DNA of 64,000 nucleotides from Herbaspirillum sp. meg3 (GTDB lineage Bacteria > Pseudomonadota > Gammaproteobacteria > Burkholderiales > Burkholderiaceae_D). The stretch covers positions 5,401,799-5,465,798 of the forward strand of contig NZ_CP022736.1 of NCBI RefSeq assembly GCF_002257565.1. The letters run 5' to 3'. Positions 51,663 through 58,940 of this stretch are shown here, one piece after another (within the stretch, counting starts at the first letter, position 1; every line of letters begins with the position of its first letter). Below the pieces are notes generated by a model. It did no database searches and was not told the origin of the DNA. It was given only the letters and a program-made list of their open reading frames with translations. A program made the translations under genes and the position numbers.

Positions 51663-52732
51663 TTTCGCTTTCATCTTCTTTCGTCCGTCACACCTGTACT
51701 ACGGCAGTCGCTGCTGCACTCTCGCTGCTGGCGATGAGCAACGCGGCGCAGGCCGCCGATCCCAAGACGCTCTACATCGGCATGAACGGCGGCAACATGG
51801 AGAAGACCTACACGCAATTCGTGTTCGGTCCCTTCGAGCAAAAGAATAACGTCAAGGTGGTGGTCGTGCCGGGCGGTTCTTCCGACATTCTGGCCAAGGC
51901 GCAGGCCGCCAAGGACAAGCCGCAGATGCACCTGATGTTCCTCGATGACGGCGTCATGTACCGCGCCATCGGCATGGGCCTGTGCGAGAAGCAAAAACCC
52001 AATCCCAACCTCGCCGGCATCCTTCCGGTTGCGCACATCAAGGGCGACATGGCTACCGGCGTCACCATCAGCATGACCGGTCTGGCCTACAACACCAAGG
52101 TCTACGCCGACAAGGGCTGGGCGCCGCCGACCTCGTGGCTGGACATGGCCGATCCCAAGCTCAAGGGTAAGGTCGTGTTCCAGTCGCTGTCCTCATCGAC
52201 CTTCGGCCTGCACGCCTTCCTCGCCTTCAACAAGCTGAAGGGCGGCACCGACAGCAACGTCGAGCCGGGCTTCACCGCCTGGCCGAAGACCGTCGGCCCC
52301 AACGTCGTCGAATATATCGCCAGCTCCGCCAAGATTTCTGAAATGGCGCAAACCGGCGAGGCTGCCTTGTTCCCCTACACGCCGACCCAGGTCACGATCC
52401 TGAAGAGCAAGGGCATCCCGGTCGAATACGTGCATCCGAAAGAAGGCGGCGTGGTCTTGATGGTGGCGCAATGCGTTATCGCCAACAACAGCGAGCCGCA
52501 ACTGGCACAAGAGTTGGCCGCGTATCTGCTGAGCCCGGAAGCACAGGGCAAGGCGCTCGAAAACGGCAGCTTCAATCCCACCAACACCAAGGTACAAGTG
52601 ACCGGCGCAGCGGCGGCGGAACAGAAGCGTCTGAACGACTACGTGAAGAACTCACGCAACGTCGACTGGGATGAGGTCAACAAGAATCGCGCGGTGTGGA
52701 ATACGCGTTGGAATCGGACGATCGAGCGTTAA
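51659..52732 (+). CDS. ABC transporter substrate-binding protein, PotD-like
   Basis: A 357-residue periplasmic binding protein with a signal peptide ending SNAAQA (about residue 32). Mature parts include TLYIGMNGGNMEKTYTQFVFGPFEQKN, MHLMFLDDGVMYRAIGMGLCE and SWLDMADPKLKGKV, typical of putative spermidine/putrescine binding proteins of family SBP_bac_6/8. AAAGGAAAA precedes the ATG, which overlaps the oxidase stop by four bases. As the last gene of the operon it supplies ligand capture for the PotABC-type transporter. Confidence 0.92.
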   Translation: MISLSSSFVRHTCTTAVAAALSLLAMSNAAQAADPKTLYIGMNGGNMEKTYTQFVFGPFEQKNNVKVVVVPGGSSDILAKAQAAKDKPQMHLMFLDDGVMYRAIGMGLCEKQKPNPNLAGILPVAHIKGDMATGVTISMTGLAYNTKVYADKGWAPPTSWLDMADPKLKGKVVFQSLSSSTFGLHAFLAFNKLKGGTDSNVEPGFTAWPKTVGPNVVEYIASSAKISEMAQTGEAALFPYTPTQVTILKSKGIPVEYVHPKEGGVVLMVAQCVIANNSEPQLAQELAAYLLSPEAQGKALENGSFNPTNTKVQVTGAAAAEQKRLNDYVKNSRNVDWDEVNKNRAVWNTRWNRTIER

Positions 52733-53017
52733 GGGGTGTAAGCCGAAATTCCAGAAAATTTCCTTATCAATGCCGGTAGGCGGCGCCAAATCAAATAGCG
52801 CGCCGCCTCCGCGTCGTGGCGTTGGCATCGACGGCCAAGCGCCCTGCAATCCTCCGTCACATATTCATAGTTGATTCGAATTTGTGCGAGGTTTGTTAAA
52901 ACTTTCTCAACCTTCCATTCCCTGCCTTGACGACATACAAGGTAAATGCTCAACTGAGGCCCCTCAAATGGTTGCTCAGGCCGGGCCATATCCTTCCGCT
53001 CCCTTTCTGGAGAATTT

Positions 53018-53533
53018 ATGTTGCTTCGATGCGTTGTCGCGCTTTCCCTCGCCATGCTTCTGGCCGGCTGCAGCATCACGCAAACCGTCTCCGATGCCGC
53101 CAGCAATGCCTATCGAACCCTCTTCCCAAAAAAACAAGACACGCTGCACATCGGCATCGTCACGGACAACACCGCCAATCTCGATGGGACCGGCAAACCT
53201 CTCTCGGTTGTAGTCCGTGTCTACCAGTTGAGAAGGCGCGAAGCTTTTAACGCCGCTTCCTACGAGGCCCTGCAAAATCAGGACAAAGCTGCTCTGGCCT
53301 ATGACGCACTATCCGCAGACAGCCAGACCGTCCTCCCCAACACAGGAACGCGCCTAAGCGTCCCCTTATCTGAAGAGACGCAATATCTCGGCGTCGCCGC
53401 CTTTTTTCGCAAGCAAGATGACGGCAACACATGGCGGCTCGTAGTGGATCGAAAAACACTACTCTCCAAGCCCAATCTGATGCTGTCCATTTCGGAATAC
53501 ACGATCCGCATTCAGGACCAGACAGGCCGTTAA
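53018..53533 (+). CDS. TssJ-like type VI secretion lipoprotein
   Basis: A 171-residue lipoprotein. The lipobox is LLAGC with lipidated Cys18. The mature domain has the TssJ pattern: IGIVTDNTANLDGTGKPLSVVVRVYQLRRREAF (a beta strand with V-R-V-Y-Q-L), then DKAALAYDALS and TQYLGVAAFFRK. TssJ anchors the T6SS membrane complex in the outer membrane by binding TssM. No other T6SS gene is in the window. GGAG lies before the ATG. The next gene, a periplasmic metallopeptidase, begins 16 bases downstream, so this orphan copy may serve that module. Confidence 0.85.
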   Translation: MLLRCVVALSLAMLLAGCSITQTVSDAASNAYRTLFPKKQDTLHIGIVTDNTANLDGTGKPLSVVVRVYQLRRREAFNAASYEALQNQDKAALAYDALSADSQTVLPNTGTRLSVPLSEETQYLGVAAFFRKQDDGNTWRLVVDRKTLLSKPNLMLSISEYTIRIQDQTGR

Positions 53534-53549
53534 CTCAGGACAAAACGTC

Positions 53550-54926
53550 ATGCAACACCACATGAAGACGGTGCTCTGCGCGCTGATCTGGGCAATCACA
53601 GTACACGCGCAGGCCGAGGAGCGGGGTGAACGTTACCAGCCTACGTCCACCCGTTGCCCCTCCGCTCCCATGCTGGATACGCCGTCGTCGAACAACGGTG
53701 ATGGCAGCTCCGGCCTGCCTCCTGCCCGTGCGGCTGGCAATGCGGCCAACAGCGGCTTGCCAAACAACGGTTTTCCGCCGCCTGCCCGACTCGACGCTCA
53801 TGGGCAAAAACTGGCAGGGCCTCCCGAGCCATCCCGTCCCAGGGTAGAGCAGCGCCAGTGCGCCAAGTCCTGCGAGGCTGGCTATACGATGGTGATGGAC
53901 GATCGACACCAACAGTGGTGCCAGCGCATCAAGCCCAAAGCCATTAGCATGAGCGTGCCGGTGGAGCTCAAACCGGCGGGCATTGATGCCCCCTTTCAGC
54001 TCAATCGCGACGGCAAGAACAAACACAAGCTTGATCCGGCCAAGCTCGCACCCTGGCAAGGCCGGGTCGTGGTGCAAGTCGTCGGCAGCGACGACAAGCC
54101 GCTCGTCGGCCAAGCGGTCAAGCTAGTGCAGACCGTGGAAGATGACTCCGGCGGCCACCCCGAACGCAAGCACAAGGGGCAACGTCCGCTGGCCGTGCTG
54201 TTTCTGGAAAAAGCTGCTCTCGCTGTCAACAAACAGGGGGAAATCACCACGCCGCTGGTCACCGATGCGCAAGGTCAGATCAAGCTGTTTTTTTCGGCTC
54301 CGGAATTTGCCGGTGTCCACCGCCTCAAGGCTGAATGCGCGCAGAGTACTTGCGGCACAGCCGAGGAAACGGTGATGGTGAAGGTGCCTGATCTGGCAGA
54401 GTACGAGCCCGCCGAGGGAACGGCGCAGTTGGTGGGCGGCACCAATGAAAAGCATGAGCAACGACATTACTTGACCAAACAATCAATAAAAAACCTAGAA
54501 GTAATGATTAAAGCCATGAATAAATCCGGCTGGAAACCGGTCGGCGTGAATGACGCCGCGTTGCCTTGGGGCGGGCTCTTCGACATCTCCGGTAACTGGC
54601 GACCCTCGCATTTCGATCATGGCGCGGGGACTGCGGTGGATTTGCGTACGGCCAACATCGAGCTCGGCACGAAGTCGCAAGTCTATGACAGCCAATGCAA
54701 TTCTCAAGACGCCAACGCACTCAGCAACCAACTTCCCAGCACCAAAATTCTCTGGCATGACGGGCCGCCTCACGACATAGAACATTTCCATGTTTATCTG
54801 CTTGGCACCGCCCCTAATGGCACACCGAAGAAAAGTTGTCAGGATGCAGGTGGATGGATGAAAAAAGCCGACGAGAAGGCCAAAGCGAAAGCTGACAAAG
54901 AAGGAAAAAAGGAAACCAAAGGATGA
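53550..54926 (+). CDS. Exported Ig-like / LAS-type metallopeptidase
   Basis: A 458-residue exported protein with a signal peptide (MKTVLCALIWAITVHAQA, from Met5). A Pro/Ser/Gly-rich linker with a Cys pair region (CAKSCEAGY, WCQ) follows to about 130. An Ig-like beta domain (about 135-280: KPLVGQAVKLVQT, LVTDAQGQIKLFFSAPEFAG) comes next, and then a C-terminal peptidase-like domain. That domain shows the LAS zinc motif: H-x6-D with His357 and Asp364 in HFDHGAGTAVDLR, and H-x-H with His412 and His414 in DIEHFHVYL. LAS enzymes (VanX, M15, MepA) cleave D-Ala peptide bonds in peptidoglycan. The tail is Lys-rich. It sits between a TssJ-like lipoprotein and an unknown secreted protein. Confidence 0.75.
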   Translation: MQHHMKTVLCALIWAITVHAQAEERGERYQPTSTRCPSAPMLDTPSSNNGDGSSGLPPARAAGNAANSGLPNNGFPPPARLDAHGQKLAGPPEPSRPRVEQRQCAKSCEAGYTMVMDDRHQQWCQRIKPKAISMSVPVELKPAGIDAPFQLNRDGKNKHKLDPAKLAPWQGRVVVQVVGSDDKPLVGQAVKLVQTVEDDSGGHPERKHKGQRPLAVLFLEKAALAVNKQGEITTPLVTDAQGQIKLFFSAPEFAGVHRLKAECAQSTCGTAEETVMVKVPDLAEYEPAEGTAQLVGGTNEKHEQRHYLTKQSIKNLEVMIKAMNKSGWKPVGVNDAALPWGGLFDISGNWRPSHFDHGAGTAVDLRTANIELGTKSQVYDSQCNSQDANALSNQLPSTKILWHDGPPHDIEHFHVYLLGTAPNGTPKKSCQDAGGWMKKADEKAKAKADKEGKKETKG

Positions 54927-56125
54927 TGCCCATGAAACTTGCCACACAATATGCCTTGATTCTGGCCTTCCTGTGTCCGCCCGCCATCGCACAACCAAAG
55001 CCTGACGCCGAACCACCGAAGAACATGATCACGCCGCTTCCCGGCCAGAACGCCTGGGAAATCCGCGAGGTCGACCCGGACTCCGAAGAAGTCCGCACCT
55101 TCCGTTACGTCTTACGCAACCAGATTGCGCCTTCAATGCGCAGCACCATCGATATCGATAAGGAGGGGCGGCAGTTCGTCTACCGCTATCGCTTGAGCAA
55201 TGGCAAACAGGCTGAGCAGGACATTAATAATTTTTGGATATGTTGCGTACCTTTACAGGTCTTTGTCGTTCCGGAAGATGAGCCTTTTCCTAAAAAAACC
55301 GGGGATAAGGATAAAGACAAGGCGGCCATGTCTGAGTGGTATAAGCGTATGAGAGCTGGCGCCGAACTCATCGTCTCGGGAGGGGACCGATATCTACCCG
55401 CTCCTGCCAGCTGGGACCCCTCTCTGAAGCAAGGCGATGGCAGTGCCGGCTATGGTTGGCTTGCACACTTCACTAAAGGTATTCCCTACGGCATGCCGCC
55501 GGGCACCTGGGCCGAAGGCTTCGCCTTCCTGCGTCCTGAATTGCCGGGGGTGCGCATCGCCAAGTTGCAGGGCTTCGCCAAGAACGACCAGGTCCCCGGC
55601 AGCTACGACATCGACACCGACGACCCTAAGCTCAAGGCGGAAATCGCCGCCATTGCACGTTCGGATGGACGATGGCTGCCGGTTCTCGCGCCGGTCTTTC
55701 CGGTTCCCGAGCCTTTCGATGCCACCGTCTTCACACGGGAGTTGTGGAGCGAAATCGAAAACACCTGGTACCGTGATGATGATTACAGCCTGACCATGCT
55801 CGCCCCGGAGGTCTTTACGCAACTCCAACGCGAATTCAAGCTCCTGATCCCGGCGCTGGAGGCCAACAACACCAGCGCTGCCAAAGCCGGCATCGCCCGC
55901 ATGCTGGCGTATATGGCGCAATTGACCGCGCCCGACAGTGTCACCCCAGAGAACGCAGGTCAAGAACAGGCGGCCAACGACACCACTCCTTTGCCCACCA
56001 CGCGCGCACCTGTTACCGATCCCAACAGCGTCGATGCCGCCACCCACACCATCCATCGCGTCGCCGCGCGCGCCCTGGTGTTCAATCTGGCCTATTTGCA
56101 AGAACACCTGGGTTCGGGCAAGTGA
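54923..56125 (+). CDS. Unknown secreted protein of the TssJ/peptidase module
   Basis: A 400-residue protein with a signal peptide (MKLATQYALILAFLCPPAIAQ, from Met4). The mature part is hydrophilic: EIREVDPDSEEVRTFRYVLRN, a NNFWICCVPLQVFVVPED stretch with adjacent cysteines, then SWDPSLKQGDGSAGYGWLAHF and GMPPGTWAEGFAFLRPELPGVRI. An ATHTIHRVAARALVFNLAYL helix lies at the end. I recognise no family. Its ATG overlaps the peptidase stop by four bases, so the two are made together. It could be a partner, inhibitor or immunity-like protein of the peptidase. Confidence 0.7.
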   Translation: MMPMKLATQYALILAFLCPPAIAQPKPDAEPPKNMITPLPGQNAWEIREVDPDSEEVRTFRYVLRNQIAPSMRSTIDIDKEGRQFVYRYRLSNGKQAEQDINNFWICCVPLQVFVVPEDEPFPKKTGDKDKDKAAMSEWYKRMRAGAELIVSGGDRYLPAPASWDPSLKQGDGSAGYGWLAHFTKGIPYGMPPGTWAEGFAFLRPELPGVRIAKLQGFAKNDQVPGSYDIDTDDPKLKAEIAAIARSDGRWLPVLAPVFPVPEPFDATVFTRELWSEIENTWYRDDDYSLTMLAPEVFTQLQREFKLLIPALEANNTSAAKAGIARMLAYMAQLTAPDSVTPENAGQEQAANDTTPLPTTRAPVTDPNSVDAATHTIHRVAARALVFNLAYLQEHLGSGK

Positions 56126-56493
56126 GGTCCTACGAAGCCATCTAAAACGTTCCCTACCGCGCAATCGGATCTCATCGACTAGGAGGTAGGGTGATCGCAC
56201 GAGGGAATAGCCATGCCGGGCGGCAAAGCTGCATGCAGGAATTCTTCCCCGCCGCACATCCTCAATTCAATATTCCTCGTCGTATATTTCCTCTCCGAAA
56301 TGACAGTATTGCAGTCGAATTTCGCCAGTCGGCTGCGATAGTTGTGCGTCAGTCAAGCTATCCCAAACTATTCTCAATCCTTCCTTGCGCTTGCCCTTCA
56401 TCTTTACTAGATTGGGTATTCCACCAGAAGAACAGCTAGTCATCACAGCCAGCGAAAACAGCGTACTTAACTGTCCACCCGAGGAGCACAGTA
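56126..56493. other. Intergenic region behind the peptidase module
   Basis: A 368-base stretch, more AT-rich toward its right end. It contains a 42-codon frame at 56213-56341 with GAGGG eight bases before the ATG and the opening MPGGKAACRN, vaguely like a PAAR start but too short to support. Nothing else was recognised. Confidence 0.35.
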
Positions 56494-56853
56494 ATGAGTC
56501 CTGCTACATCTGCTGTATTGGAAGAACGCTCTGCAAGAGCACATGCCGGGAACCTCGGCATCGGTATTACTCCCCGCCCGCAACGTCGCCGGGAACGTCT
56601 TGACATTACCTTGATGGAACTTGATCCACGTGATGTGGTGGATGGCGTGCTGCTTGAGAACGGCATGTTCCTTGCGCCTGATCCGACACCTGTGGGCACG
56701 ATGCGCGAGGTTTGTCCGCATTGCGAGGGCGTGGCGCTGCAACTCGTCTTGCGTCGCCATCATGTCAAACGCTCGCACTTGTTTTGCGGGCAATGCACAC
56801 GCTGCTACGACGCGGTATGCGAAGGAGGGTATTCGATACTCGGAATAGTCTGA
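56494..56853 (+). CDS. Hypothetical protein with zinc-ribbon-like cysteines
   Basis: A 119-residue soluble protein. Residues 70-110 carry two Cys pairs, VCPHCEG and FCGQCTRC, plus CYDAVC near the end, a likely zinc-binding ribbon. The N-terminal half is basic (PRPQRRRERLDITLMELDPRDVV). A strong GAGGAG site precedes the ATG. A terminator follows 40 bases after the stop. No family or function recognised. Confidence 0.7.
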   Translation: MSPATSAVLEERSARAHAGNLGIGITPRPQRRRERLDITLMELDPRDVVDGVLLENGMFLAPDPTPVGTMREVCPHCEGVALQLVLRRHHVKRSHLFCGQCTRCYDAVCEGGYSILGIV

Positions 56854-56893
56854 GCTGATCAATATTTTTCAACGATAGCAGTATCGTAATGAC

Positions 56894-56919
56894 AGCGGCC
56901 TCAGGGCCGCTTTTCTTTT
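56894..56919 (+). terminator. Rho-independent terminator
   Basis: A seven-base perfect stem AGCGGCC/GGCCGCT with a TCAG loop is followed by TTTCTTTTT. It ends the zinc-ribbon gene transcript, and its right arm overlaps the 3' end of the opposing SRPBCC gene. Confidence 0.85.
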
Positions 56920-57506
56920 TCAGCGTCGTTGCCTTTTTCTATTTCGGCCTTCACGGCGTTGAGCATGTGACGCAGATCGCTTTTCATGAGCGCTGCACCA
57001 AAAAGCGTAGGCACATAAAAATCGGGCGCGATGATGCCTGCGTAAGAGATGCGGGTGTGGCCGTCGTCTCCAGGTTGCTGCGGCTGCTGAGGTTGTAGTT
57101 CCCAGCGTGCCTGGTATTCGCGCATGTTGCCGCTGATCAGGCGTATATCGATGACCTGCATCGGCTGTTCGGTGACGTGCAGCACCAGGTCGATGTTTTG
57201 CCGGATGAACAAAAATTTGGCGAAGCCATTTTGGGTGACCACGCGCTCATTGCCTTCGCTGGAAGTGACCTGCGAGCGCGACAGGTTGGGGACGAATTCC
57301 GCGAGCCGGTTGTAGTCGGTCAGCACCTTCCAGCTGCGCGCCACGTTGGCGTTGACCGTCATCTTTGCCGTCACTTCAAAGAGCGGATAGCCCTTGGCGC
57401 GGTTCATGCGGACATCGATGTCGGGTTGGTCGATGGTCTGTGCACCGGCATTGCTGCCGGTCATCCAGACCAGTGCTACCAGTGAGCAAAGCAGAGAAGG
57501 TCGCAA
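56901..57506 (-). CDS. Exported SRPBCC (polyketide cyclase/START-like) protein
   Basis: A 201-residue protein with a Sec signal peptide (MRPSLLCSLVALVWMTGSNAGA). A lipid-binding-like SRPBCC domain follows: VTAKMTVNANVARSWKVLTDYNRLAEFVPNLSRSQV, then NIDLVLHVTEQP and ISGNMREYQARWEL, and a final helix SDLRHMLNAVKAEIEK. The pattern is that of the coenzyme-Q-binding/polyketide-cyclase branch, here sent to the periplasm. It may bind a hydrophobic ligand. It is divergent from the LacI gene. Confidence 0.85.
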   Translation of the reverse strand: MRPSLLCSLVALVWMTGSNAGAQTIDQPDIDVRMNRAKGYPLFEVTAKMTVNANVARSWKVLTDYNRLAEFVPNLSRSQVTSSEGNERVVTQNGFAKFLFIRQNIDLVLHVTEQPMQVIDIRLISGNMREYQARWELQPQQPQQPGDDGHTRISYAGIIAPDFYVPTLFGAALMKSDLRHMLNAVKAEIEKGNDAEKEKRP

Positions 57507-57596
57507 AGGGGCTTTCGATTGGCTGGTTCATCAATAGGCAAGCGGGAGCTTACGCGAATCTGGTGACGGTGCAATGTCAGGGTGAACATGCGCAGT

Positions 57597-57608
57597 GGTA
57601 TCGGTACC
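57597..57608. promoter_or_regulatory. LacI-type operator upstream of the regulator gene
   Basis: GGTATCGGTACC differs in one base from GGTAGCGGTACC, the element found twice before the glucarate dehydratase gene. It lies about 25 bases before the LacI-family gene, suggesting autoregulation. Confidence 0.65.
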
Positions 57609-57633
57609 ATTTTGGCAATGCTAAAATCGCGCC

Positions 57634-58746
57634 ATGACGAAGCCCTCTGTTCCCTCCTTTCCTGCCATTTCAGCATCCGCACCTGACGCCTCAATGACGG
57701 ATACCCAGCCTGTCCTTGAAAAAGTGCGTAAAGGTCGCAAAGGCGCCGGACTGACCTTGCGCGATGTCGCCAAGCTGGCGGGCGTGGCGCCGATCACGGC
57801 TTCGCGCGCGCTCAATACGCCGGATGCGGTTTCCGAAACCGTGTTGAAAAAAGTGCGTGAGGCGGTTGAGCGCACCGGCTACGTTCCCAATCTCCTCGCC
57901 GGTGGGCTGGCCTCGAAGAAAAGCCGCCTGGTTGCCGCCGTGGTGCCGACCATTGTCGGGCCGATCTTTCTGGAAACCGTGCAGTCGCTGACCGAATCGC
58001 TGGCCGCGGCCGGTTATCAACTGATGCTGGGTCAGAGCGGCTATGAAAACTCGCGTGAAGACGCTTTGCTCGAAGCCATCATCGGCCGCCGTCCGGACGG
58101 CGTAGTGCTGACCGGCATCATGCGCTCGCCGGAGTCGCGCAAGCGTTTGCTGGCCAGCGGCATCCCGGTGGTGGAAACCTGGGATCTGACGCCGACGCCG
58201 ATCGACATGCTGGTCGGCTTCTCGCATGAAAACATCGGTATCGCCGTCGCACGTCACTTGCACGCCGCCGGCCGCCGTCGCGTGGCCGTGATTGCCGGTG
58301 TGGACGAACGCAGCCGCCGCCGTGCCAAATCGTTCTCGGATGAAGCGGTGCGCCTGGGCATGGCTGCCGGCGGTGTGACTGAAATCCCGCTGTGCATGGT
58401 GCCGGCGCCGACGACCTTGGGCAGCGGCCGTACTGGGTTATCCGATCTGTTGGGCCAGGACGCCGCCATTGATGGCGTGTTCTGCAGCTCGGACATCCTC
58501 GCCATGGGGGTGATGATCGAGGCGCAGGTGCGCGGCATTTCCATTCCGGGGCAACTGGCGGTGATGGGTTTCGGCGACCTGAGTTTTTCACGCGACCTGC
58601 ACCCGCAACTGACGACGGTGCGCATTGACGGCACCGGCATCGGCAAGGTGGCGGCGCAGTTCATCATCGATCGTGCCGACGGCCTGCAAGTGGCTGATCG
58701 CGTGCATGACATCGGCTTCACCATCATTGAGCGCGAAAGCGTCTAG
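57634..58746 (+). CDS. LacI-family regulator of glucarate genes
   Basis: A 370-residue LacI/GalR regulator with an unusually long N-terminal tail of about 38 residues before the helix-turn-helix (LTLRDVAKLAGVAPITASRALNTPD, with hinge GYVPNLLAGGLASKK). The periplasmic-binding-protein-like sensor follows (LVAAVVPTIVGPIFLETVQSL, GVVLTGIMRSPESRKRLLASGIPVVETWD). An internal Met21 could also start it. It precedes the glucarate dehydratase and permease genes, and three GGTA-type operators frame it, so it most likely represses glucarate or galactarate use. Confidence 0.93.
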   Translation: MTKPSVPSFPAISASAPDASMTDTQPVLEKVRKGRKGAGLTLRDVAKLAGVAPITASRALNTPDAVSETVLKKVREAVERTGYVPNLLAGGLASKKSRLVAAVVPTIVGPIFLETVQSLTESLAAAGYQLMLGQSGYENSREDALLEAIIGRRPDGVVLTGIMRSPESRKRLLASGIPVVETWDLTPTPIDMLVGFSHENIGIAVARHLHAAGRRRVAVIAGVDERSRRRAKSFSDEAVRLGMAAGGVTEIPLCMVPAPTTLGSGRTGLSDLLGQDAAIDGVFCSSDILAMGVMIEAQVRGISIPGQLAVMGFGDLSFSRDLHPQLTTVRIDGTGIGKVAAQFIIDRADGLQVADRVHDIGFTIIERESV

Positions 58747-58832
58747 CTGGATGTTTTTCAGATCGCCGGCAGTTCCTTCAAGCAATATTTTCTGAAAATC
58801 AACTCTTCGTAAACCGATTGACACGTCAAAAC

Positions 58833-58844
58833 GGTACCGCTACC
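58833..58844. promoter_or_regulatory. LacI-type operator, left copy
   Basis: GGTACCGCTACC is the exact reverse complement of the copy at 58864. The pair has centres 31 bp apart, about three helical turns, upstream of the glucarate dehydratase gene. Confidence 0.72.
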
Positions 58845-58863
58845 ATCAGCATCAATCGGAATT

Positions 58864-58875
58864 GGTAGCGGTACC
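58864..58875. promoter_or_regulatory. LacI-type operator, right copy
   Basis: GGTAGCGGTACC, within the longer palindrome TTGGTAGCGGTACCAA, lies 65 bases upstream of the glucarate dehydratase ATG. It matches the other two sites of this locus. Confidence 0.75.
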
Positions 58876-58940
58876 AATCGGTGCTTTCAACGGATGCGCC
58901 AGTTCCTGAATTACCTCGGATCAACTCAGGGAAGCTCATC

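Noticed and set aside
52729..52989. An 86-codon minus-strand frame (start MARPEQPFEG) between the PotD-like and TssJ-like genes
   Set aside because: It has reasonable codons and a possible GGGAG site, but no recognisable domain, and it overlaps the end of a solid gene and part of the next promoter region. Evidence is too thin to call it.
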